From Firmicutes bacterium ADurb.Bin467 (GTDB lineage: Bacteria; Bacillota; Clostridia; Christensenellales; Aristaeellaceae): a stretch of 9,836 nt of DNA. The translations under genes were made by a program, and so were the position numbers. Positions 1 through 5,830 of the stretch are shown here, piece by piece (positions within the stretch are counted from its first letter, which is position 1; each line of letters starts with the position of its first letter). The notes beneath the pieces are model-generated. The model saw only the letters and a program-made list of their open reading frames with translations. It made no database searches and was not told the DNA's origin. The stretch spans positions 1-9,836 of the forward strand of contig MWAC01000074.1 of the NCBI GenBank assembly GCA_002068815.1, written 5' to 3'.

Positions 1-155
1 TTGTCGGCGAGCGCGTGTTTTTCGTCGCCGGTCAGGACCAGCGTCAGTATGTTGTCCGCGCCCTTTGCCTTCGGCGCCGTGCGGGCGGCCGCGCACATCT
101 GGGCGGCGGTCTGGAGCACGGCCTGCATCTCCATCTGGTCGGAATCGTACTTCAC
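1..155 (-). CDS. DUF2148 ferredoxin-domain protein, N-terminal part (runs off window)
   Basis: Only the first 51 codons lie in the window; the rest continues beyond base 1. The start is a GTG at 155-153, placed by a strong ribosome binding site (AAAGGAGGG, about 161-170) that overlaps the TAA stop of the upstream MutS-like gene. The visible protein begins MKYDSDQMEMQAVLQTAA and contains the segment ARTAPKAKGADNI at residues about 26-38. An ARTAPK segment followed by a G-D-N/F and then a TGDEK-like stretch is, as I recall, typical of the DUF2148/COG4739 family, small proteins with a C-terminal ferredoxin-type cysteine cluster found mainly in anaerobes. The cluster itself is outside the window, so iron-sulfur binding cannot be confirmed. 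The family has no established biochemical role. It is the last visible gene of the xpt operon, 13 nt after the MutS-like gene. Confidence 0.72.
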   Translation of the reverse strand, partial: MKYDSDQMEMQAVLQTAAQMCAAARTAPKAKGADNILTLVLTGDEKHALAD

Positions 156-168
156 GAAAAACCCTCCT

Positions 169-1833
169 TTACAGCGTCGGCCATCTCTGTTCGCCCTCGA
201 AGCGCGCGGCCATTTCGCGCGCCGAACGCACGATGTCATCCCCGAAGCCCATCTGCTCAAGCAGCGCGATCGCGTTGCGGGTCTGCGAGGGGCCGGGGCG
301 CAGCCTGTAGTCAAACGTCACGCCGCGCTCGTCCACGGCCTCGCGGAAGTGCACGTTCGCGTAGCCCGGGAGGATGCGCGTCAGCTCAATGTCGTGCGTG
401 GCGGCCATCAAAAGCGCGCTGCCCCCTTCCAGACGGCGCAGCACCGCCGAGGAGGCGGCGATGCGCTCGACGGTGTTCGTGCCGCGCAGTATCTCGTCGA
501 CGAACGCGAGCACCGCCCCGTCCCCCTGCGCGGCGTCGAGTATGCGCTTGAGGCTTCGCACCTCGGCGACGAAGTAGCTCTCGCCCGACTGCACGTCGTC
601 GCGGATGGCCATCGAGCTCATCACGCGCGCCCGGCACATCCGGAAGCGCCCGGCAAAGCAGGTGCATATCGTCTGCGCGAGGATCGCGTTGATCGCCAGC
701 GCCTTGATAAACGTCGATTTTCCGGACGCGTTCGAGCCGGTGACGAGCGTGTTCCGGTCCCATATGCCGTCGTTCGCGACCGGCGACGCGACGAGCGGGT
801 GGACGAGCCCCGCGAACTCGACGCTCTGCTCGTCGGAGAACTCCGGCGCGCACACATTTTCCGTCTCCCGCACGGCCGCGACCGCGATCAGCGCGTCGAG
901 CTCGCCGACGAGCGCATACATCTCGCGGAGCTCCTCCGCGTGCGCGGCGATCCGCCCGAACACCCGGCGCAGGCCGACCATGTTCAGCAGGAACGCGACC
1001 TTTATGTACTCCATCAGAAGCGCGGAGAGCTGATCCCTGCCCTCGTCCGCCGCGCCGCACAGCGGGGCCCAGCGCCCGATCGACCGAAGCCGGCGGGTCA
1101 GCGAGCGGATTCTTCCGAACTCCGGCCCGAGCGCCCCGGGCGCGGGGCGCCTCGAGAGGCGCCCGGCCGCCGAGAGCACCGTCGCGATGTGCGTGACCGC
1201 GCGGATTTCCCGCGACCAGATCGCGTCCGAGCGGTAGTGCGCCACGAGATTGACGCAGAAGGACGGGACGAGCCCGAGAAGCAGCGGCGGAAAGAACGCG
1301 CCCCCGATCAGCAGCAGCAGCGGGACGAGCGAGAGGATGTCGTAGAGGACGCCCGGCCGACTGTATTCCGGCCGGTAGAGGTACGCCGTCGCGCCGTGAA
1401 AGTGGCTCCTGCCCACGCGCAGAAGCGCCGTCTGCACGTCCAGCCGCATTTCCTCGTCCGTTCGGAATGCCCGGATGACGTCCTCCCGGCGCCCGAGCGC
1501 CTCCGGCGGCGCGCCCGTCTCGCGCAGCAGAGCGTACAGCACCTCGCTGCCCACGGCGCTCACGCAGGTGTCGAGCCTGCGGAACAGGTCGTTCATGTCG
1601 AGGTCGCCCCAGGTGATGTCGTCGACCTGGCCGCCGGGCGCGACCGTTTCCGCGCGCTTGCGCCAGTAGGCCGCCACGTCCTCGACGAGGTCGTCCTCCA
1701 GCCGCTTGACGGGCGACTTCTTTCCCCAGAGCGCCCTGAGCCGCGATCGAATCGCGCGCCTGCGGCGGACAAGCCCGTAAATAGCCGCGACGATGAGCGC
1801 GGCGGCGAGCGGCAGCCAGATCATCCTTGCCAC
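169..1833 (-). CDS. Membrane-anchored MutS-like ATPase (MutS domain V protein)
   Basis: 554 residues. The C-terminal third is a MutS-type ABC ATPase: Walker A TGSNASGKST (365-374), the MutS signature region DDVQSGESYFVAEV (412-425), Walker B VLAFVDE (441-447) followed by ILRGTNT, and the switch histidine in THDIE (479-483). The N-terminal mismatch-binding and connector domains of true MutS are missing. Instead there is a hydrophobic segment at residues 5-22 followed by an arginine cluster, and a second hydrophobic hairpin at about 163-197, so the protein is probably membrane-bound with the ATPase in the cytoplasm. Such short MutS-family proteins occur in Bacillota and Bacteroidota. Their function is not established, and mismatch repair should not be assumed from the name. 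The start is a GTG with a purine-rich GGAAGGGGGG upstream at rather long spacing; an in-frame ATG lies three codons downstream. It begins 26 nt after the HAD-IIA gene and shares its operon. Confidence 0.9.
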   Translation of the reverse strand: MARMIWLPLAAALIVAAIYGLVRRRRAIRSRLRALWGKKSPVKRLEDDLVEDVAAYWRKRAETVAPGGQVDDITWGDLDMNDLFRRLDTCVSAVGSEVLYALLRETGAPPEALGRREDVIRAFRTDEEMRLDVQTALLRVGRSHFHGATAYLYRPEYSRPGVLYDILSLVPLLLLIGGAFFPPLLLGLVPSFCVNLVAHYRSDAIWSREIRAVTHIATVLSAAGRLSRRPAPGALGPEFGRIRSLTRRLRSIGRWAPLCGAADEGRDQLSALLMEYIKVAFLLNMVGLRRVFGRIAAHAEELREMYALVGELDALIAVAAVRETENVCAPEFSDEQSVEFAGLVHPLVASPVANDGIWDRNTLVTGSNASGKSTFIKALAINAILAQTICTCFAGRFRMCRARVMSSMAIRDDVQSGESYFVAEVRSLKRILDAAQGDGAVLAFVDEILRGTNTVERIAASSAVLRRLEGGSALLMAATHDIELTRILPGYANVHFREAVDERGVTFDYRLRPGPSQTRNAIALLEQMGFGDDIVRSAREMAARFEGEQRWPTL

Positions 1834-1859
1834 GGCGTCCGGAGCCCCCCTTCCGCCCG

Positions 1860-2639
1860 CTACAAAAGCGGGATCATGTCCGACAGTCGGCCGAACGCGA
1901 GGTGCGGCTTGTTCGGATAGGATTCGAGCATTGCGGGCGTCGTCTCGCCGCTCATGACGAGTATCGAGAGCATGCCGCTGTTCAATCCCGTCTCGACGTC
2001 GGTGTAGAGCCTGTCGCCGACCATCGCGAGCGCCCCGACCGGGAGCCCGGTGCGCAAAAGCGCCGCCTCGACGATGCCCCTGTTCGGCTTTCCGACGACG
2101 AAGTCGGGCCGGCGGCCGGTGCTCGCCTCGATGAACGCCAGGATCGCGCCGATGTCCGGGGCGAAGCCGGTCTCGGTCGGGCAGTTGAAGTCCGGGTGCG
2201 TCGCGACGAACGGGAGCCCCGCGCGCACGAGGTCGCAGGCGGCGGTCATCTTCTTATAGTCGAGCGTCGTGTCGTAGCCGACGACGGCGATCTCGGGGTT
2301 TTGCATGTCCACCGGCACGCCGGCCTCGAGCATCTCCTCGACGAGCGAAGCGTTTCCCAATACGAACGCGCGCCTCCCCGGGTAGAGCTCGTTGACCTTC
2401 GCGGCGGTCGCCTCGCCCGAGGTCAGCACCTTCTCGCGGGGCACGTCGAGGCCCATCCGCTTCAGCCGCTCGACGTAGAACCGCGCGTTGTGCGAGGAGT
2501 TGTTCGTCAGAAACAGGAAGTCGCGCCCGGTCTTTTGAACGCGGTCGATGAATTCGAGCGACCCCTCGATGATCCGGTCTCCCAAATAGAACGTGCCGTC
2601 CATGTCGAGCAGAAAGCACCTTGCGTCCGTGAGGTTCAC
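1860..2639 (-). CDS. HAD-IIA (NagD-type) sugar/nucleotide phosphatase
   Basis: 259 residues, normal for the NagD/AraL/YutF group of HAD phosphatases. All four HAD motifs are visible: nucleophile motif DMDGT (D12, D14) followed by FYLG, motif II LTNNSS (44-49), the lysine of motif III in VGKPN (K184), and motif IV GDRLYTD (208-214) with D209 and D214. The region between motifs II and III (about 60-180) is the C2 cap typical of class IIA. Relatives hydrolyse small phosphorylated metabolites such as sugar phosphates, nucleoside monophosphates or p-nitrophenyl phosphate; the substrate here cannot be read from sequence. The start is a GTG (2639-2637) whose last two bases begin the TGA stop of xpt, a 4-nt overlap. 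The site GAGGAGG lies inside the end of xpt, so translation is probably coupled. Pairing with xpt makes a nucleotide substrate plausible, but this is inference. Confidence 0.92.
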   Translation of the reverse strand: MNLTDARCFLLDMDGTFYLGDRIIEGSLEFIDRVQKTGRDFLFLTNNSSHNARFYVERLKRMGLDVPREKVLTSGEATAAKVNELYPGRRAFVLGNASLVEEMLEAGVPVDMQNPEIAVVGYDTTLDYKKMTAACDLVRAGLPFVATHPDFNCPTETGFAPDIGAILAFIEASTGRRPDFVVGKPNRGIVEAALLRTGLPVGALAMVGDRLYTDVETGLNSGMLSILVMSGETTPAMLESYPNKPHLAFGRLSDMIPLL

Positions 2640-3217
2640 TTCTCGTCCTCCTCAAATTCGATGAAGCCGTCGCCCATGCGCCGAACCGCCGCGAGCGCGA
2701 CCGTCGGATAGCCCGCCGCGCGCAGCTTCGAAAGCCCCGGCTGGAACGCCTTCGCGATCACCGCGCCGACGGCGGCGACCCTCGCGCCGGCCTTTTCGAT
2801 CAGCCGGATCGCGCCGAACGCCGCCTCGCCGTTTGCGAGGAAGTCGTCGATCAAAAGCACGCTGTCCGCGCCGGTCAGGAAATCCGACTTCAGCGTCAGC
2901 AGATAGGTCTGGTTCTTCGTGAAGGAAAAAACTTCCGTCTGTATGATCCCCTCGCGCAATATGCTCGATACGGACTTCTTCATGATGACCATCGGGACGT
3001 CGAGCGCCTCCGCCGCCATGACCGCCGGCGCGATGCCCGACGCCTCGATCGTCACGACCTTCGTGATGCCCGCATCCCGGAACCGCTCCGCGAACGCCCC
3101 GCCGACCGCGCGCATGAGCTTCGGATCGACCTGATGGTTCAGAAACGAATCCACCAAGAGCACGCGCTCGGAAAGCGCGCGCCCGTCGCGGAGGATTCTC
3201 TGCTTCAAGAGCTCCAT
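2636..3217 (-). CDS. xpt: Xanthine phosphoribosyltransferase
   Basis: 193 residues from the chosen start, matching the 194 residues of Bacillus subtilis Xpt, with close similarity from the first residues (MELLKQRI) onward. Hallmarks are VDSFLNHQVDP (22-32), the TIEASGIAPAV segment (56-66), and the PRPP-binding loop LLIDDFLANGEA (121-132). The enzyme converts xanthine and PRPP to XMP and pyrophosphate in the cytoplasm, feeding GMP synthesis. An in-frame ATG at 3259 would add 14 residues, but it sits about where transcription should begin from the promoter at 3262-3290, so ATG 3217 is preferred; it also fits the family length. The ribosome binding site is weak (AAAGG and GGGA within 15 nt). It heads the operon xpt, HAD-IIA, MutS-like, DUF2148 and is divergent from the 5'-nucleotidase. 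The short leader leaves no room for a purine riboswitch. Confidence 0.95.
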   Translation of the reverse strand: MELLKQRILRDGRALSERVLLVDSFLNHQVDPKLMRAVGGAFAERFRDAGITKVVTIEASGIAPAVMAAEALDVPMVIMKKSVSSILREGIIQTEVFSFTKNQTYLLTLKSDFLTGADSVLLIDDFLANGEAAFGAIRLIEKAGARVAAVGAVIAKAFQPGLSKLRAAGYPTVALAAVRRMGDGFIEFEEDEK

Positions 3218-3261
3218 TGGAAATCCCGGCCTTTCGTACATGCTGCTAAAAACACGCATTC

Positions 3262-3290
3262 ATTGTAGCGCACCCCGCCCATTTTGGCAA
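3262..3290 (-). promoter_or_regulatory. Sigma-A-type promoter of the xpt operon
   Basis: Reading the minus strand, TTGCCA (3290-3285) is followed by exactly 17 bp and then TACAAT (3267-3262). Both hexamers match the sigma-70/sigma-A consensus at five of six positions with ideal spacing. Transcription is expected to start near 3254-3256, leaving a leader of roughly 40 nt before the xpt start at 3217. Its -35 element overlaps the inverted repeat at 3289-3305. Confidence 0.75.
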
Positions 3291-3310
3291 ATGAAGAATT
3301 CATTTTCGCA
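3280..3310. promoter_or_regulatory. Candidate shared operator between the divergent promoters
   Basis: Two near-identical 10-mers, CATTTTGGCA (3280-3289) and CATTTTCGCA (3301-3310), sit in the same orientation with starts 21 bp apart, about two helical turns. An inverted half-site between them makes the perfect interrupted palindrome AAATGAA-GAA-TTCATTT (3289-3305, 7-bp arms). The element overlaps the -35 of the xpt promoter and ends 12 bp before the -35 of the nucleotidase promoter. A regulator binding here could act on both genes. It does not resemble the Bacillus PurR box. Its function is inferred only from position and symmetry. Confidence 0.45.
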
Positions 3311-3322
3311 CCCCGCGCGCCC

Positions 3323-3352
3323 TTGACAGCGGCGATCCGCGCCGGGTATAAT
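3323..3352 (+). promoter_or_regulatory. Consensus sigma-A promoter of the 5'-nucleotidase gene
   Basis: TTGACA (3323-3328) and TATAAT (3347-3352) both match the consensus perfectly, separated by 18 bp. Transcription should start near 3358-3361, about 35 nt before the nucleotidase start codon at 3393. This is the strongest promoter visible in the window, suggesting high basal expression unless it is repressed from the adjacent repeat element. Confidence 0.85.
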
Positions 3353-3360
3353 GTAAATAC

Positions 3361-3393
3361 ATGGAAAAATTCGTGGAAGGAATGGTGTTCTGA
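3361..3393 (+). other. Possible 10-codon leader ORF overlapping the nucleotidase start
   Basis: An ATG at 3361 opens a frame of ten codons (MEKFVEGMVF) whose TGA stop (3391-3393) shares its last base with the ATG of the nucleotidase, in the arrangement TGATG. The ATG lies 9 nt after the -10 hexamer, so it would be at or within a few bases of the transcript 5' end and could be translated leaderless. The same bases hold the nucleotidase ribosome binding site (GGAAGG, 3375-3380), which may be their only role. Confidence 0.25.
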
Positions 3394-5045
3394 TGCGGAA
3401 AATTTCACTGCTTTCCCTGGTGCTCGCGCTCGCTCTGGTTCTGGGCATGGCGCTTCCCGCGCTGGCGTCGGATCTGTCCGGCTACGCGGGCAAGCTCGTG
3501 ATCCTGCACACGAACGACGTGCACGGCCGCGCCGTGTTCAACCCCGCGAGCGGCGTATTCGGCTACGCGGCGGTCGCGGAGCTCAAGTGGGAGCTTGAGG
3601 AAGCGGGCGCGTCGGTGCTTTTGTTGGACGCGGGCGACGCGTCGCAGGGCACGCCGATCGTAAACCTCAGCCAGGGCGCGGCGGCGATGGAGTTCATGAA
3701 CGCCGTCGGCTACGACGCGATGACCCCCGGCAACCACGAGTTCGACTGGGGCTACGACAACGTGCTCAAATTGAAGGAGCTCGCCCGGTTTCCGATGCTC
3801 GCGGCGAACATCATCGACCGCGCGTCCGGCGAGACCGCGTTTGAGCCGCACATAATCTTCGAGGCGAAGAACGGCGTCAAGGTCGGCGTGTTCGGACTCG
3901 GGACGCCCGAGACGCTCACGAAGACGCATCCGGACAAGGTGCGCGGCGCGAACTTCCTGATGGGGGACGAGCTGTACGCCTGCGCGCAGGCGCAGATCGA
4001 CCAGCTGAATGCCGCGGGCTGCGACCTGATCGTGTGCCTGGGGCACCTGGGCGTCGCCGACGAGAGCGCGCCGAACCGCTCCTACGACGTCATCGAAAAG
4101 ACGACCGGCATCGACCTCTTCATCGACGGCCACAGCCACACGGTGATCGACGGCGGCGAGAAGGTCGGCGATACTTTGCTCGTCAGCACCGGCGAGTATT
4201 TCGGCTCGATCGGCATGGTGACGTATGACGGCGAGGCGCTGACGGCGCTGCTCGTCTCCGCCGCGGTCGACAAGGACGCGTACGCGCTCGGGCTGATCGA
4301 GTACGACCTCGACGACGAGATCTCCGCGCTCGTCGACGGCGTCGACAAGGCCGTCTACGAGCAGCTCTCCGTGCCGTTTGCGAAGACCGAGGTGCTCCTG
4401 AACGGCGAGCGCGCGCCGGGCGTGCGCACCGAGGAGACGAACCTCGGCGACTTCGCCGCGGACGCGATCCTCTGGGCGGCGAGGGAAGCCATGGGGGACG
4501 ACGTCGTCGCGGCGGTCACGAACGGCGGCGGCATCCGCACCAGCATCCAGCCCGGCGACATCTCGATGCTCGACATGAAGACCGTGTTCCCGTTCGGGAA
4601 TCAGGTGACGGTGTTGACGGTGACCGGCGCGGAGCTGCTCGAGGCGCTCGAGGCCGCGACGCACACGACGCCGGACGCGATCGGCGCGTTCCCGCAGGTC
4701 GCGGGCATCCAGTTCACAATCGACACGACCGTCCCCTACGAGCCGGGCGAGCTGTACCCGAATTCCACGTACTACGCCCCGTTAAAGCCCGGCTCCCGCG
4801 TGACGATCGCGACGGTCGGCGGCCAGCCGTTCGACCCGGCGGCGCTCTACAGGATCGCGACGAACGACTTCACCGCGGCCGGCGGCGACACCTACTACGC
4901 GTTCCGCTACGCGAACGCCACGACCGGCTACATGACCGGCGTCGCGCTCGAGGACGCGCTCGTCAACTACGTGCAGACGCAGCTCGGCGGCGTCGTGACC
5001 GCGGCGATGTACGGCGCGCCGCAGGGCAGGATCACGATCAAGTAA
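3393..5045 (+). CDS. Secreted 5'-nucleotidase / 2',3'-cyclic phosphodiesterase (UshA type)
   Basis: 550 residues. A signal peptide is clear: basic start MRK, hydrophobic core 5-20, cleavage site ALA/SD near residue 25. The N-terminal metallophosphatase domain carries the dinuclear-metal motifs NDVHGR (D42, H44), GDASQGTP (D82), GNHEFDWG (N114, H115), LGHLG (H218) and GHSHT (H247, H249). The C-terminal nucleotidase domain shows TNLGDFAADAI (349-359), TNGGGIRTSI (376-385, nucleotide-binding loop), FPFGNQV (399-405) and NDFTAAGGD (491-499). Relatives dephosphorylate extracellular nucleotides to nucleosides and phosphate. No LPXTG, SLH or lipoprotein signal is seen, so release outside the cell is likely. 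The ATG at 3393 follows GGAAGG at 12-nt spacing. It is divergent from xpt and probably works with it in purine scavenging. Exact substrate preference is not readable. Confidence 0.95.
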   Translation: MRKISLLSLVLALALVLGMALPALASDLSGYAGKLVILHTNDVHGRAVFNPASGVFGYAAVAELKWELEEAGASVLLLDAGDASQGTPIVNLSQGAAAMEFMNAVGYDAMTPGNHEFDWGYDNVLKLKELARFPMLAANIIDRASGETAFEPHIIFEAKNGVKVGVFGLGTPETLTKTHPDKVRGANFLMGDELYACAQAQIDQLNAAGCDLIVCLGHLGVADESAPNRSYDVIEKTTGIDLFIDGHSHTVIDGGEKVGDTLLVSTGEYFGSIGMVTYDGEALTALLVSAAVDKDAYALGLIEYDLDDEISALVDGVDKAVYEQLSVPFAKTEVLLNGERAPGVRTEETNLGDFAADAILWAAREAMGDDVVAAVTNGGGIRTSIQPGDISMLDMKTVFPFGNQVTVLTVTGAELLEALEAATHTTPDAIGAFPQVAGIQFTIDTTVPYEPGELYPNSTYYAPLKPGSRVTIATVGGQPFDPAALYRIATNDFTAAGGDTYYAFRYANATTGYMTGVALEDALVNYVQTQLGGVVTAAMYGAPQGRITIK

Positions 5046-5089
5046 CACACCCAGACCGTCGACAAGGGTGGCAGAACCGCCTGTTCAAT

Positions 5090-5118
5090 CGAAATCGACG
5101 GCATGTACGTCGATTTCG
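5090..5118. repeat. Inverted repeat 1 (11-bp arms)
   Basis: CGAAATCGACG (5090-5100) and its perfect reverse complement CGTCGATTTCG (5108-5118) enclose a 7-base loop. There is no following T-run, so it is not a classical terminator, although it is the first strong structure after the nucleotidase stop and could protect the 3' end of that mRNA. Confidence 0.7.
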
Positions 5119-5119
5119 T

Positions 5120-5152
5120 GCATTTTCCGGGAGCTGAGGCGGAGGAAAATGC
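5120..5152. repeat. Inverted repeat 2 (9-bp arms)
   Basis: GCATTTTCC (5120-5128) pairs perfectly with GGAAAATGC (5144-5152) around a 15-base purine-rich loop. A GGAGG motif (5141-5145) spans the loop and the 3' arm, so the stem would partly hide it. The repeat begins two bases after repeat 1 ends. Confidence 0.65.
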
Positions 5153-5160
5153 TTACCCGT

Positions 5161-5202
5161 GCGGCCTTCGCCCGGAAATTTGTGAAAATTTTAGAAGGCC
5201 GC
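5161..5202. repeat. Inverted repeat 3 (9-bp GC arms with A/T-rich nested hairpin)
   Basis: GCGGCCTTC (5161-5169) pairs perfectly with GAAGGCCGC (5194-5202). The 24-base loop contains two copies of the palindrome AAATTT (5176-5181 and 5186-5191), which can form a second, nested 6-bp stem. The A/T-rich interior contrasts sharply with the GC-rich surroundings. Confidence 0.65.
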
Positions 5203-5208
5203 CCCCTA

Positions 5209-5238
5209 TGCATCAAAAAACCGCAGTTTTTTGATGCA
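5209..5238. repeat. Inverted repeat 4 (12-bp arms)
   Basis: TGCATCAAAAAA (5209-5220) and TTTTTTGATGCA (5227-5238) are perfect reverse complements around the 6-base loop CCGCAG. The runs of six A and six T lie within the stem. Because it is symmetric it could fold on either strand, and it may help block readthrough in both directions. A DNA-binding role is also possible. Confidence 0.7.
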
Positions 5239-5240
5239 CG

Positions 5241-5275
5241 AGGGACGCTCCCAAAGGGGGGGCGTCCCTTTGTTT
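5241..5275 (+). terminator. Rho-independent terminator just upstream of the GNAT gene
   Basis: AGGGACGCTCCC (5241-5252) can pair with GGGGGCGTCCCT (5258-5269), giving a 12-bp stem with one G-T wobble and a 5-base loop, followed by a T-rich TTTGTTT tail. It is placed to end transcripts from the nucleotidase gene. It lies only one base before the ribosome binding site (GGAGG, 5276-5280) of the GNAT gene, so it is either in the GNAT leader, where it could act as an attenuator, or the GNAT depends on readthrough. Confidence 0.75.
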
Positions 5276-5284
5276 GGAGGACGT

Positions 5285-5830
5285 ATGCGCTATCGGAGGG
5301 AAATTACGCTCAGGGACGGGACGCCTTGCGTCCTGCGAAACCCGGCGCCGGGCGACGCGGAGGCGATGATCGCGCACCTGACCGCCGTCTCCGGCGAGAC
5401 GGACTATATGCTTCGCTACCCGGACGAGTTGAACATCGCGGTCGGGGACGAGCGCGCGTACCTCGAAAAGCTCGAGGGGGACATGCGCTCGGGCATGATC
5501 GTGGCCGAGATCGAGGGCGGGATCGCGGCCTGCGCGAGATTGAGCGCGGTCTCGGAGCTCTCCCGTTTCCGCCACCGCGCCGAGTTCGGCGTGTCCGTAA
5601 GGAAGGCGCGCTGGGGCGTCGGCGTCGGCTCGGCGCTGCTGGAGGCGGTCATCGATCTCGCGCGGGAGTTCGGGTACGAGCAACTGGAACTCAGCGTCTC
5701 ATCCGAAAACGCGCGCGGCATCGCGCTCTACGAGCGGTTCGGCTTCGAGCGCGCGGGCGCGATCGAACGCGCGTTCCGCTTCCGCGACGGGCGCTACGCG
5801 GCGGAGATATTGATGGTATTGAAGCTGTAG
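5285..5830 (+). CDS. GNAT family N-acetyltransferase
   Basis: 181 residues with the GNAT fold. Motif A is EFGVSVRKARWGVGVGSALL (100-119), where the R/W-G-x-G-x-G stretch (109-115) binds the pyrophosphate of acetyl-CoA. Motif B follows with LELSVSSENARGIALYERFG (135-153), including N142 and Y149 in the usual N-x(6)-Y-x-x-x-G-F arrangement. The N-terminal part (1-90) gives no clue to the acyl acceptor, which could be a protein N-terminus, an amine or an antibiotic-like molecule. ATG 5285 is chosen because GGAGG (5276-5280) precedes it; an earlier in-frame ATG at 5231 lies inside inverted repeat 4, upstream of the terminator. The gene stands alone between a terminator and a convergent HAD gene whose stop is only 5 nt away. 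No close promoter was identified. Confidence 0.9.
   Translation: MRYRREITLRDGTPCVLRNPAPGDAEAMIAHLTAVSGETDYMLRYPDELNIAVGDERAYLEKLEGDMRSGMIVAEIEGGIAACARLSAVSELSRFRHRAEFGVSVRKARWGVGVGSALLEAVIDLAREFGYEQLELSVSSENARGIALYERFGFERAGAIERAFRFRDGRYAAEILMVLKL

Larger units (their letters stand above)
5046..5284. other. Hairpin-rich intergenic region
   Basis: The 239 bases between the nucleotidase stop and the GNAT start hold no well-supported gene. They contain a weak hairpin at 5066-5082 (GGTGG/CCGCC with one wobble) and then five strong inverted repeats in tandem, listed separately, with only 1-8 unpaired bases between most of them. Several arms are A/T-rich, unlike the flanking coding DNA. No convincing -35/-10 pair was found inside, so the GNAT promoter is not located. 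The region could be a structured leader RNA, a small RNA, or a group of dispersed palindromic repeats of the REP kind. Confidence 0.6.

Noticed and set aside
1..1920. A 639-codon open frame on the plus strand.
   Set aside because: It is antisense to the MutS-like and DUF2148 genes, its translation is arginine- and alanine-rich with no domain, and it arises from the G/C bias at third codon positions.
3218..3259. An extended xpt start at ATG 3259 adding 14 residues.
   Set aside because: The ATG lies 2-3 bases from the -10 hexamer and so about at or before the transcript start, has no ribosome binding site, and the extra residues are absent from known Xpt proteins.
3405..4664. A 419-codon open frame on the minus strand.
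   Set aside because: It mirrors the 5'-nucleotidase gene, whose metal-binding motifs are unmistakable, and shows no domain of its own.
5064..5081. AAGGGTGGCAGAACCGCC, resembling a T-box sequence.
   Set aside because: It has a three-base insertion relative to the core TGGNACCGC, there is no Stem I upstream (that DNA is the nucleotidase coding end), and it is about 160 nt from the terminator. The order of parts is wrong for a T-box leader.
5231..5284. An extended GNAT start at ATG 5231.
   Set aside because: It begins within inverted repeat 4 and would translate through the terminator. The GGAGG site fits ATG 5285.
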